A stretch of DNA of 64,000 nt from contig NC_087074.1 in assembly GCF_026151205.1 (NCBI RefSeq), positions 5,084,001 to 5,148,000 of the forward strand, read 5' to 3'. Positions within the stretch are counted from its first letter, which is position 1. Every line of letters starts with the position of its first letter. Made by a program: the position numbers and the translations under genes. The DNA is from Bolinopsis microptera (taxonomy: Eukaryota > Ctenophora > Tentaculata > Lobata > Bolinopsidae). A model generated the notes under the pieces. That model did not search any database and was not told where the DNA came from. It worked only from the letters and a program-made list of their open reading frames with translations. Positions 1 through 11,190 of the stretch are shown here, one piece after another.

Positions 1-771
1 ACTTTGGAGACTGGGCGCAGTAATGTCCCAGAGGGTTTGTAACATCATGGATGCTGACTAAGCTTACCTGATCCTCTCCAACTTGTATTAGTACACTACT
101 TCATTCACACCAGTCATTTCACTACATTAAACTGATTGAGGTTATGCCCTTTGTACATGCTGAAGCGATATGCTATGATGAGTGGAATATGAGTTAGGAT
201 CAGTTTGGTCCGTTTCATGGCAAAAACATTTATTGATTTTGTATTAACCCTTCGGGGCTTGCGTGACCCTTATCATAGAACTGGTTTTCAGGACTGGCAG
301 TCTGACCTATTGCCTTGCCAGCATAGGTGTACTTATATAGTTTTGCATGGTTCAGTTGCATAGTAGTGTCCGAATTGCACTGATTCTAGCCCGAGTAGTG
401 TTCGAAAGGGCGCCCTGTTTTGACATACCTCCTGAGCCGGTACTCATTTCCTCTCTGAGCTAGCTAGTGTATATCAGTTTCTTGTTGGTGTTTTGTCTGT
501 GTTTGTTTGTCCGTAGTAGGAATTTACTGTAACTTTGGAGACTGGGCGCAGTAATGTCCCAGAGGGTTTGTAACATCATGGATGCTGACTAAGCTTACCT
601 GATCCTCTCCAACTTGTATTAGTACACTACTTCATTCACACCAGTCATTTCACTACATTAAACTGATTGAGGTTATGCCCTTTGTACATGCTGAAGCGAT
701 ATGCTATGATGAGTGGAATATGAGTTAGGATCAGTTTGGTCCGTTTCATGGCAAAAACATTTATTGATTTT
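1..771. repeat. 531-bp period direct repeat, about 1.45 copies
   Basis: Bases 1-240 recur, by eye without differences, at 532-771. The first copy touches the window edge, so the array may extend leftward. The intervening 241-531 is present once only. The period of 531 bp and near identity suggest a young satellite-like tandem repeat or duplicated terminal sequence of an element. I see no TG...CA ends or tRNA primer site that would make it an LTR. Confidence 0.85.
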
Positions 772-856
772 ATATCCAATCATTTGTATCCACTTGCTCT
801 CTCCTAGCCTATCCGACAACCTTACCTAAATTACTGGAGCTTGCAGAAACTGTAGT

Positions 857-1144
857 CAGTGGCGTAACGAAAGGCCCTGCTGACCCCGCTGTGCAGGGGG
901 GCGCCGTCTTAGGGGGGCGCCAAATCGTCGTTTGAATGTGGGACAATTTCGAAAACTTAACTAAAGTACTAGCAAAACTGCGCGTTTTGCTCTAGATACA
1001 CACTTTTTTAGAGATTTTACCGGCGTATTCTCTAAAATCACCTAATTTGTTCAATTTTAGGGAGGAGCACCAAAAGGGGAGGGGCGCCAACAGGGGGGCG
1101 CTTTTTTCGGCAGGGGGGCGCCAACAGGCAACGTTACGCCACTG
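857..1144. mobile_element. hAT-type MITE with 8-bp target site duplication
   Basis: A 288-bp element bounded by 13-bp perfect terminal inverted repeats: CAGTGGCGTAACG at 857-869 and its complement at 1132-1144. Directly outside lie identical 8-bp copies of ACTGTAGT (849-856 and 1145-1152), the target duplication length of hAT transposons. The inside carries several GGGGGGCGCC motifs and has no transposase, so it is non-autonomous. Very GC-rich ends contrast with the AT-rich surroundings. Confidence 0.85.
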
Positions 1145-1152
1145 ACTGTAGT

Positions 1153-2437
1153 ATCTTCCAATAATTTGCAGCAGCACTATACCATAGAACATAATATCAA
1201 AGATCCCTCTGTGATCTCACTTTTATCTGGGTGCAAAATTAATCTAGAAATTCTGGGTATATAATAAATTATAAACTTTTTTGTTTTGTTTTGAGTGTAT
1301 CACATTTTTAATAGATTAAAAAGTTTGGGAAAAGAAGAGGCCTAGTAAAGGTTCTACTGTACTGGGTTCAGGGGTCGTTAGATAGACTGATTATAAGCAT
1401 TTAACATTTATGATTATTTTTACAGTAAAAAGCCATTTCATATTAGCTGCCTTAAATTAATTTCTTTCACACAGTTTCTCTGATGGACATACTTTTTGAT
1501 GGACAAAATTCATCAAATTATTTTTAACAAGCAACCATAACCTAAAATTGTATATAAAACGGGTAAATTGTACCACATAATAGCATTGAATGGAAATTAA
1601 CAATCAGCATTTATGCTTGTGGTAAATTAACTTGTTTGCTTTCCAGATCTTAATCTGATAGAAGGTTTTCTGAAAAATGTGGTGGCTATATTGGCTTTAT
1701 TTGGTACAAAGAATTAACTGCATTCAGAACCGAATAATTAGTCTACTAAAAATAAATTAAAATATTTGACTAAAATGTTTCTGAACTAATCAAATGCGAC
1801 TAAATTAGCTGTCAACTAATTTAAAAGCCAACTAAAATTTTGGATAGAGCATGAATACTTGACAATGTTTAACCATGACTTGACTATCATACTTATCTTA
1901 CACCGTATCCACTCGTAGATACTCAAAGTAACAAGTCTAGATTTAGAATTGGTCTAGTTTTAGTGTTATCATAACTTTTTTAAAGAACTAAAATTGCAGT
2001 AAACTGCAAAACTTCTTAATAGAACTAAAGAACTAAAATTGCAGTAAACTGCAAAACTTCTTAATACATGTTAGTGTAGATTCACTCTTTAGATTAGTTA
2101 TACTTTCTATCCTCCTGTTTTTCTCATCTGGAAAGATTTTGTCCATTTCTATATTTTGATTGTCAATCTTGATAACTACATTTTTTAGATTTCTAAGACC
2201 ATTAACAATACAGATCTATTTTCTATAGAAATAGAAATAAAATAATTACCGATAAATCCATCCTATTTGTGGTGTCAGGTAATATTAATCGACTTTAACC
2301 ATATAATTTAACACTAACGTATAAACTTGTTCTAAGGTTTTGGATGAAATCTCACAGTCCTATGAGATATGATAAAACGTGACTGTGTCGTGTCCTCTAC
2401 TGCTCCTTCATAAAACACACTACTCTGAACCAGCACG
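1153..2437. other. upstream region of the CXXC gene, AT-rich, no gene seen
   Basis: No convincing reading frame. The only structure noted is a 39-bp sequence repeated at 1982-2020 and 2027-2065. The 5' UTR and promoter of the gene starting at 2438 should lie here, but no clear TATA box stands out. Confidence 0.5.
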
Positions 2438-5400
2438 ATGGCATACAACCCTGACTCGTCCACCAAACTATCCACATTCGGCTCCAAGTTCCTCGACTCC
2501 TCAGTTTCCTCTGTACCTCCCTCCGTCAGAGAGTTCAAACAGCACCCAGACGACCTGTTGGCACCTTGCCAGGGTGCTAGCTTACCCTCTACTCTAGGTA
2601 CCACCTGCACCACTACCTTCAACATGACTTCCAACACCGGCTCCAGCTATGAAGTACCTGCCAGGTCCTACTCTTACAGTTCCCCGTACAACACGGCAGT
2701 TCCTCAGCCTCCTCTCAAGTTCTCCCAGTCCTCTGCCTCTTATATCCGTGTTTCTGAGAGCATTGTGGAGGGACTTAACGGAACCTCAGGGTACGACTCT
2801 AACTTCATGATAAAGGAGGAGCCCTGGGACCAGCCCAGCGACACCAAGAACAATTTCGTCTCAACCCCGCTCCAATTGCACTTTAACGACTCTCCGTACA
2901 GCTCTCCCAACAACAAGTCAGACAAGAGTTCAGTTCATTCGCCCTCCGACTGCTTGGTCTCTCCCTTCACCTCTCCTACTCCTCACTTCTCATTCGACGC
3001 CACCTCGCCCGGTTACCTGGTCTCCAACGACTACCCCTCCTCGCTGCACAGGGACACCACACCACTTCACCTTAACGTGAGTCCGCATTACTTCGTCATA
3101 TCCACATCCCTCCACCGCTCTCTCCCGCCGCTACTCCCTGCAAAACGTTTGATGATCGCCGAATGGCGAATGTTAATTGTTTCTGCCTTGTTAATGATCA
3201 AGGTGTTGAGTTAAAATCACTCACAGCATTGTCTTCCACCAGACAGACGTGGCGCTCCCATATTACTTCTTCATAAAACACATCAGACGTATCGCTACCA
3301 AGCCAACATCACACTGCACTTCACTTCATTATGTCTAGATGTTTAGTCTCGAGGTTGAGCCAAGAAAGCAAATCTTTGATCCAAGTTGTAACTCTGATTT
3401 AACATTGACATTTGACAGGGGTTTGTGAGGATTGAGAAGAGAGGGAAGAGAGGACGACCGCGCGGCAGCAAGAACAGATCTACTCTCGCTAAAACAATAG
3501 ACCCTTCACTCTTCCCTGCAGGGGCTCTCTTCCCTGGGAAAAAACGAGTAAGAAACTTTTGAAAGTAGAATATTTGTTATTGTGTGTGATGTGATGATCT
3601 TATATCCTCAAACTGTTGTCATACTCATCTTAATTGTGCAATATTTAGCTTTTATTTTTAGAATAGCGCAATTACACTATAGATAAATCAGGAACTTCAT
3701 ACTGGGCGCTAAGGGACCAAAGATCGGGTAAACATCCGCCAGAGCTGGCCATGAAGGAAAGTAATTTATGAAGGAGCACTAAGTGTGGGCTAAGTATCTG
3801 GTGCACAAGTGAAACCAGATGTTACGATCTGGCTTGCTTTATAAAGGAGTAAGGATATTACGATCTGAGTTGTTACAAAAATAGTATCACGTGGCATCCT
3901 GAGTAAAAAGTGTAAACGTTTGACATTGGAGTGGTCAGGATAGTGCTGCGATCTTGTAACTGTTAAAAAATAGAAACTCTGACTGGTAAAGCCATAGGGA
4001 AAATTATCTTAACTTATTACTGAACAGTGTTCAATAGCAATTATTAGAGTACCTTGCTTTTTACTGTACTCTGCAATATCTCATACGAGAGATGTATCAA
4101 AAGATAGAAAAATAGCTTAAAATATCGGATTATTAGAATAGAGCAGAATGAAATTTAATTGCCCATCTACTATGTTGATAAGAATTGAGATCAGATAATT
4201 TATGTACACTAGCAGGAACCCGTCTAACCCTAAAATGGTGTCAAGACTCGAGAGACTAAAATAATTATTACCTATTTAATTCGCGTTTTTGATACCACTT
4301 GGGGGTCCAAATTTTGGGCATTCAAATTCTTATTCCTTGGCCTATTTTTTATTTTTTCATGCTGATTTGAAGGCCATTAAAGCATTTGACCCAGTCAAAA
4401 AAGTTTCAGTTGTATATATTTTACGGTTTTTGCGGAAAGTTGCGTTAAAGTTGATGCCGTGGTGTCAGTAAAATGGCACGGATCCATCCATCCATCCATC
4501 CATATATATAATCGTCTACGTCTCGCTTTATATATAGTAAGATATATTTAAATTAATGAACAATTTATACTTTAAAGAGTTAGACAAGTCAGTATTTGCT
4601 TCTGTAAATAGTGAACTAAGGCCTAAACTACTGAAATTATCAACAATACAATATTACGGTATTAATTTAGATTTTAAGTATATTTATAATAATGTTACAA
4701 TAGACATTTAAAGAGATGTAATGTAGAACGGTCTAATATCCTACTAGACCAAATCAGACTCAATTTAAAATACTGTTGTTGCTAAGCCTTTAGTTTATTA
4801 AGTAAGGACAAGGAATCAATGAGAAAATAAAGAAATTAGCGAAGTTGACGTAGTGAAGATCGCTTGTTTATAGTTTGAGCAATCACTAATTTATTGTCTT
4901 ATTATAAATGAAATATTTGATGTTGGGTTGGGTGGCAGTGATAAATAAGTTAATATATAAATATATAATATAATGTGTAACTCATTGTAACGTATATGTG
5001 AAGCAGGAAGCATGCTTATTATATTAGATACAGTGCAGTACGGTACACTTGCAACTATTAGCTGTGTTACACTGCTACACCACTAATTATATGAACTATC
5101 TACCATAACCACTTCTCTCCGCCTACATTCTAAACACACTTTTGCTTTTTAAATCAATAAAGAGAGAGAGAGATTATCTGATAACAATTTTGGTTTTATG
5201 GTGTTTGAGGTTTATTGGTCAATGGTGATTGGTGGCCTTAGATAAGAAACTAGAAGCTGATGGGTTTATTTCTGTCACGTGTTAAAAACATATGCCTTAG
5301 GCCTCCCCACCAGAATTCACATCTATTGTTCTATTGTTGTAGGTTTTATTGTAGTTTTTAATAGGTGTATTACAAGGTATGTCTAGCTATGAGTAACTCA

Positions 5401-8400
5401 GATATCAGATTATCCTAATATCCTGTTCAATCTCCTTTTAAGTTACTGTTGTGGGTGAAATTAAACTTACTTTCAGAATTTGACGCTTAGTTGGCGCTTA
5501 GTTGTTCCCCTACTACATTATAATAATTTCTAATCTAATAATCTTATTGCTACCCTCATATAACTGCTCACCCAATCGAATTACTGATCTGTAATCGTGT
5601 CTAAATTATAAGTTAATTTTGAGCTATATTTCACGTACATACAGAGTATCCACACTAGAGCCCACTGCAAGGTGTCAAGGTATATAATATTTATACAGCA
5701 CTGTGCTAGGAAGTGAAAAGTGAAAGGTTCAGGACCTTACAGTGATGTAGGACAATGTGACACCCTCAGGAGATATATTACCCATTACATTGTTTATAAA
5801 ACTCATTTAATTACACTTCAGTTGGAGTACCTGATATGTTATATTACTTCATTTTCACGTACCCTCACTGTTAAGCCAGGGTGTTTTACAGAATTGGCTG
5901 TACTTAACTCATTTGTACCCCCTGTAACACCTGTGTAGTGTAACTACAGGTACCAGTGTACCTGTACCAGTGTACTTAACTCATTTGTACCCCCTGTAAC
6001 ACCTGTGTAGTGTAACTACAGGTACACTGGTACCTGTACCAGTGTACCTGCACCAGTGTACCTGTACCAGTGTACTTAACTCATTTGTACCCCCTGTAAC
6101 ACCTGTGTAGTGTAACTATAAAAACAGGGAACGTGCCGAATATCTGTTAATGTGTGACTCCCTCTAGACTCCGTTTAGAGTGATAGCCAGATTAAAGTGG
6201 CACCCACAATATGAGTAACGTATCCACCGTGCAGGGGGGGGGGGGGGGGGGGGTGGAACTGTGGAAGGAGATTACTTGTAATAGTTACTTCGTTAATCTG
6301 GATGAAACAATACGGTTTACTCATGTGTGCAGTAAAGAGTTAATATAGTTACAGTATATTACATTAGTGTATTGTTATAGTAGTGGAGAGTGTGCCATGC
6401 TGGGCTTAGTTGTATTGTTTGTCAAGGTCAAGTCAGTAAGATTTGCATATTCCATTGAATAACTATATATTATATATGTGTATATTAATGCTATGAAAAT
6501 ACGTCGTGAAATCTCTGTCAACACTCAAGTGAATAGGACGAAATTATTGTTGAGTGTAGAGCTTTTTGTTTATCTTTCGCTCAATGGGAGTAAACTCCCA
6601 TTATGAAAATAGTAAAAGTACAGAATTCCAATGTATGAGTGTACCAGCGTACCTTTCCCAGTGTATCTGTGTACCTGTACCAGTGTACCTGTACCAGTGT
6701 ACCTGTACCAGTGTACCTGTACCAGTGTACATGTACCAGTGTACCTGTACCAGTGTACCTGTACCAGTGTACCTGTACCAGTGTACCTGTACCAGTGTAC
6801 CTGTACCAGGTATCTATACCAGTGTACCTGTACCAGTGTACCTGTACCAGTGTACCTGTACCAGTGTACCTGTACCAGTGTACCTGTACCAGTGTACCTG
6901 TACCAGTGTACCTGTACCAGTGTACCTGTACCAGTGTACCTGTACCAGTGTACCTGTACCAGTGTACCTGTACCAGTGTACCTGTACCAGTGTACCTGTA
7001 CCAGTGTACCTGTACCAGTGTACCTGTACCAGTGTACCTGTACCAGTGTACCTGTACCAGTGTACCTGTACCAGTGTACCTGTACCAGTGTACCTGTACC
7101 AGTGTACCTGTACCAGTGTACCTGTACCAGTGTACCTGTACCAGTGTACCTGTACCAGTGTACCTGTACCAGTGTACCTGTACCAGTGTACCTGTACCAG
7201 TGTACCTGTACCAGTGTACCTGTACCAGTGTACCTGTACCAGTGTACCTGTACCAGTGTACCTGTACCAGTGTACATGTACCAGTGTACCTGTACCAGTG
7301 TACCTGTACCAGTGTACCTGTACTAGTCTACCAGTCTACCAGTGTACCAGTTTACCAGTTTACCAGTGTACCAGTTTACCAGTGTACCAGTTTACCAGTT
7401 TACCAGTGTACCTGTACCAGTGTACCAGTGTACCAGTTTACCAGTTTACCAGTGTACCAGTTTACCAGTTTACCATTGTACCTGTGTTTCTGTAGCCTCC
7501 TGTAGCTGATAATTTTAGTCGCGTGTAGAGCTTATTATTGTTTATCTTTCGCTATTGTTCAAAATTGTTTATTCAATAACGTTCCATGACCGCAACTCTG
7601 AAGTATGGTGGTTTTTAAATTTAACAGTATATGAGTAAATCTCCATCTTTTATGAACATTCTAAGGCTTATTTTGATATAGAATATTTGTTCACGAAGCA
7701 CCATTTCATAACATAAAATTGTTTATTCAATAACGTTCCATGACCGCAACTCTGAAGTATGGTGGTTTTTAAATTGAACAGTATATGAGTAAATCCCCAT
7801 CTTTTATAAACATTCTAATGCTTATTTTGTTATAGAATTTTTGCTCACGAAGCACCATTTCTCAGGGTCGCGGATCAAGACTACGTGGACAAAACCCAGG
7901 GATCAGGGCGCGAGTTAACTACCGTGCAGTAAACGGTTATCCAAAATCCTTAGATAGTTCAGATAGCCGTGAACACATCAACAAGAGAGGTTTCTTCACG
8001 TTGTTTTGTTTGTAATTTCTCTTCTTCATCAGTTTTCCTGGAAAGTCATAGCTATATTTCATTTCTCTATATGGTAAAATAATATCTATTTATAGTAGAA
8101 ATATCTAGATTCGATTTGTCAGTGTTTGAATACAAGGATTACCTTTGATTCACGCCAACTTCTTGGCATACATCTATTCTAATGACTCTGATTTAATTAA
8201 CATTGATAATAGTTGCCCACCCAGGAAATTCTAGTGCTCTGATTTTAGAGTCTGACTTAAGAACTCTTCTTAACCATGTAACTGCAGTTAACCGGATTGC
8301 GCAATCAAATTAAAACTTACAATATGCTAGGTACGTTCTTTGGTGCAGTGACGTAGTATAGTTGGGACCTTGTTAAGATATTAAATGTGTGGTGGTAGTT

Positions 8401-9730
8401 TGAATAAAGTGTAAAAGTTTCATTTAATCAGGGAGTTCGACAAGAGGCAGAGGTGCTATGAGAATGTGTAAGATTTGTGTGAATTGCCTCAGAACGGATG
8501 ACTGCGCGGAATGTGTCTTTTGTAAGGTGAGTTTTGCTCTTTTGAATTCTAATTTTCAGATATTTATTGAGCGAGATTGGTGATTGGTTTCAATATGTGC
8601 TACGCAATAAGCTATTTACATAGTCAACTTACATGTTATCGACTTTTGTATGTCCAAATTATTAGTTTATTTAAGTCAATAGCATTTTTCAGTTAAATGT
8701 TGGTAAATACAGATAAAGATATTTGCAACGGCTATCTTTATTATAAACTTGACTCACGGTTGAGAATCATGTGACCTAAAGATTTATTTCCTGTGTTTAT
8801 ATATGACCATGAAAATTTAGTGGCACATCGCATAACGTCATGGTCTACTAAAAAGGTCTTCAATCTTGTATTTTTTGGAACACGCCGCAAAAATATTGCA
8901 GACTACATAGCGCTGTGCGCGCATTTGCTGCGCGCGCACTGGCATGGCCAGGCCGGAGAGACATGGTCTCATATCGCAAATACTAAATGAGATCGTCCTT
9001 AATAGGAACTTGAACGTGAATATCTCACATCTAGACAATGTTGTCTAGATGTGAGATTGTAATGAGCAATTTAAGTATCCATCAGAAACATTGATGATCG
9101 GTAATTCGATTCTCTATTTATTTTCAGGACAAGAGTAAATTCGGAGGTTCAAACAAGCTGAAGCAGAAATGTTTGAAGAAGCAGTGCGTTTACAAAGGCA
9201 AGTTTATCGAGCACGACAATCCCACTGAAGCTACATCTCGTTACATAGTACAGAAGAAGTCGTGTGCTAACCCTCCCCCTCTCTCTCATCCTCCTCTAAG
9301 CGATGTGATGACCGGATCCCCTCTCATCCCCACTTCACCTAGCATCCTCGACAAGCCTGTCTGCACCCCTCCCTCTATCTACTGTTCTCAGGGTGGAGCC
9401 TACACTCTGTCCAGTGATCACTCCCCCGGGTTCCCGGGTTCCTCCGCTCACAAGTTCCCTTACAGCGAAGAGCCGCACTCCCCCTTCATCTCCAACAACG
9501 ACCACCTCTTAGATTCGAGATTGAACCACTCCCTGAGTCAAGATAGCCACATCTCGTATCTGCAGCCCGAGGATCACATGTCCGGTGTACTGTCTCCCCA
9601 CCAGAAGTCTCCTCCCTTCACTTTCTCCCCACAAAACGACCACTTCTCCCAACAACCGGAGTTCTTGCAGGATATACCCGTTAAAGTGTGGATGCAGGCT
9701 GATCTAGCAAAGGCACAGTCGTACGACTGA
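2438..9730 (+). CDS. AT-hook and CXXC zinc-finger nuclear protein (spliced)
   Basis: Proposed exons: 2438-3076, 3419-3547, 8432-8526 and 9128-9730. Exon 1 (213 codons, ATG in a good context, donor GTGAGT) is Ser/Pro-rich and holds an IKEEP sumoylation-type motif. Exon 2 encodes an AT-hook, core RGRPRGSKN, which binds the minor groove of AT-rich DNA. Exons 3 and 4 together encode a CXXC zinc finger: CKICVNC, CAECVFCK, then KFGG and KQKCLKKQC. This is the domain that binds unmethylated CpG in CFP1, KDM2, MBD1 and MLL. A Pro/Ser-rich tail of about 180 residues ends at TGA 9728-9730. No SET, PHD, JmjC or methyltransferase domain follows, so it is a small chromatin-binding factor of about 490 residues, not a full MLL or DNMT1. 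The junction of exon 2 (phase 0) with exon 3 does not keep frame, so a small exon may be missing in the 4.9-kb intron, or two transcripts exist. Confidence 0.75.
5938..6120. repeat. GTGTAACTACAGG / GTACCAGTGTACC compound repeat
   Basis: A block of about 70 bp containing AACTCATTTGTACCCCCTG is present about three times between 5900 and 6116. Each block is joined by short runs of the same GTACCAGTGTACCTGTACC motif that forms the large array at 6645. It looks like a seed or satellite of that array. Confidence 0.7.
6645..7480. repeat. 14-bp GTAC-rich tandem array
   Basis: About 55 near-identical copies of a 14-bp unit (CCAGTGTACCTGTA) run from about 6660 to 7325. They are followed by a degenerate shorter-period tail (CCAGTTTACCAG) to about 7480. 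Because 14 is not a multiple of 3 and the unit lacks stops, long spurious reading frames appear on both strands. The unit contains two GTAC palindromes. A short sequence related to TTGTTTATCTTTCGCT lies on both sides (about 6567 and 7540), so the array sits between flanking direct repeats. Confidence 0.95.
7560..7862. repeat. 154-bp tandem duplication
   Basis: The stretch starting AATTGTTTATTCAATAACG at about 7563 recurs at about 7717 with a few substitutions. Both copies end near GCTCACGAAGCACCATTTC (the first has T for C). No coding potential. Confidence 0.8.
9022..9057. repeat. perfect 17-bp inverted repeat in a CXXC-gene intron
   Basis: Left arm 9022-9038 (begins ATCTCACATCTAG) and right arm 9041-9057 are exact complements separated by TG. 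It lies about 70 bp upstream of the acceptor of the exon encoding the second half of the CXXC finger. It could fold into a strong hairpin in the pre-mRNA. Confidence 0.9.
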
Positions 9731-10712
9731 GATTTTATATTTTAGGCCATCAATCTCAAGTTACAAGTGTTATGCTGGATGGGAAATACAAATTGCACAA
9801 TGTATAATCGACTAATTTCAGTCAAATAATGGACTGAATGCGAACAGGAGAGATTATTCGCTCAGGACTTGGCATGAAGATCTAGATATCCTCTGATTGA
9901 GGCTATGTCCAGGTCGGTAGGTTGAACTTAAAGAATTGCAGCTGCGCCCATCTCTCCCAAATCGCGATGTAAATTCTGTGTTCAATTAGTTAACTTCCCA
10001 TACGGAAGCTAAAGCTTTGTAAATTTGCAATCGTGTTGGACTGGGGTGTGTTAGCTGTGGACGGCTGGCTTTGCCCAGAAGATGGATCGTTTGTTTGGAT
10101 TGCGGTCCTGCAAATGCGCATGATGTGATGGCAGGACCGGGTTATAAGTTAAAGGAATGTATCTATGTTTGGAAAGAATGGGGGAATGTTGGTGTGACAC
10201 TAACAGTTTTGTAACTAAAGCTTCTTATCCTCTGATCTGTGATAAAATAACGAGGAAAGCTGGTAATGGCATCGGGGAGCCCTAAAACTCAAGTAATTAA
10301 AAGCTAAATGTTAGCTCTAACAAGCTCCAAAAATCAACATACTAATAACATTGGAAATGCTTTATTTAATACCTGTCCTACCCTAGAAAGGAATTTAAGC
10401 CCACATCTGATGAAATGAATTTTACAGTAGTAAGCAATACATAATAAAATTGTACCACTGCATCGCCTCCCCGGTGTTGTTACAGAACTAGAGAGTGTTG
10501 ATAAAGTCAACAGCAGCTGTGTTTGTTTATATTGTTTCAATTGTCTTATAGCGGCCTCTCAACAACTTTACAAAGGAGCCATTAGGCTATGTAAATTTTT
10601 TCCACATCAAAATATCATCATGAATTAAGCGAATATGAGTGTCAACATTCATGTCAACTTTTGCACAGATGTGATTATGGCAGTGATTATTCCCCAAATT
10701 GTCATGAAAGTT
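9731..10712. other. 3' flank of the CXXC gene, no gene seen
   Basis: Probable 3' UTR and intergenic DNA. I saw no ORF with natural composition and no clear polyadenylation signal close to the stop. Confidence 0.45.
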
Positions 10713-10939
10713 AAGCGCGCAGTGTTGCACTGCACGTTTTTAGCGCGCAGTGTTGCACTGCACGTCGCGTTTTTAGCGTGCAGTGTTGCACTGCACGTTT
10801 TAAGCGCGCAGTGTTGCACTGCACGTTTTAAGCGCGAAGTGTTGCACTGCACGTTTTTAGCGCGCAGTGTTGCACTGCACGTTTTAAGCGCGCAGTGTTG
10901 CACTGCACGTGTTTAGCGCGCAGTGTTGCACTGCACGTG
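10713..10939. repeat. hairpin minisatellite, eight ~28-bp copies
   Basis: Eight copies of a unit with core GCAGTGTTGCACTGC, joined by TTTTAAGCGCG-type linkers. The core is itself an inverted repeat (GCAGTG / CACTGC around TTG), so every copy can form a small hairpin. The array ends about 35 bp before a TATA-like box. Confidence 0.9.
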
Positions 10940-10975
10940 TTGGTGTGAGATGTTGTTGAGGGGCCGTTATATGTG

Positions 10976-10985
10976 TATATAAGAG
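10976..10985 (+). promoter_or_regulatory. TATA-like box downstream of hairpin array
   Basis: TATATAAGAG matches a metazoan TATA box. It is placed between the hairpin array (ends 10939) and the CRE/E-box palindrome (11092-11190). No protein gene starts shortly downstream, so any transcript would be non-coding or a long 5' leader of the gene at 13711. Confidence 0.3.
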
Positions 10986-11091
10986 GTGGTGGTTAGCTAT
11001 TGAGTGAGAAGTTGTTGTGTTGATATGTGCGTGTTTTGCGTGGAGAGGGGTCAAAGTTAACCATCACCTGAGTAGATATGTGTGTTACACT

Positions 11092-11190
11092 ATCTTACGC
11101 CACGTGACGTCATACCTCGTGACGTGACGTCACACCACGTGCCATGACGTCACGTGAGGTCGACAGAGCGTGAGGTAAGATGTGTGTATT
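11092..11190. promoter_or_regulatory. CRE / E-box palindromic cluster
   Basis: Within 56 bases there are three perfect CRE sites, TGACGTCA (11105-11112, 11125-11132, 11145-11152), and three CACGTG E-boxes (11101-11106, 11136-11141, 11151-11156). Two of the E-boxes overlap the CREs as CACGTGACGTCA or its reverse. The block is bounded by ATCTTAC and GTAAGAT, making the whole an imperfect palindrome. CREB/ATF bZIP and Myc/USF/MITF bHLH factors bind these motifs; whether this is a promoter or a palindromic insertion is not decided. Confidence 0.55.

Larger units (their letters stand above)
3548..8431 (+). other. large intron of the CXXC gene
   Basis: Donor GTAAGA after 3547, acceptor CAG before 8432. 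It holds an ATCC microsatellite (about 4483-4504), CA-rich and GTAC-rich repeats (5938-6120), a G homopolymer (6234-6253), the 14-bp array at 6645-7480 and a roughly 154-bp tandem duplication at 7560-7862. No exon was recognised, although intron phase suggests one could be hidden here. Confidence 0.6.

Noticed and set aside
1-771. LTR retrotransposon ends
   Set aside because: Only 291 bases lie between the copies, and there is no TG...CA boundary, primer site or polymerase.
4289-4471. 60-residue ORF before the ATCC repeat
   Set aside because: Random composition within an intron; might be the tail of an old retroelement but no motif supports it.
6566-7505. Several 230-310-codon open frames on both strands
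   Set aside because: They are produced by the stop-free 14-bp tandem repeat; the same peptide cycle appears in all frames.
2438-9730. Assignment to MLL/KMT2 because of AT-hook plus CXXC
   Set aside because: The coding region ends at 9730 with no PHD, SET or FYR domains; the CXXC spacing is nearer to CFP1/KDM2/MBD1 type.
10635-10939. Possible CRISPR-like array
   Set aside because: Spacers are short, near-identical parts of the repeat unit and the genome is eukaryotic; it is a minisatellite.
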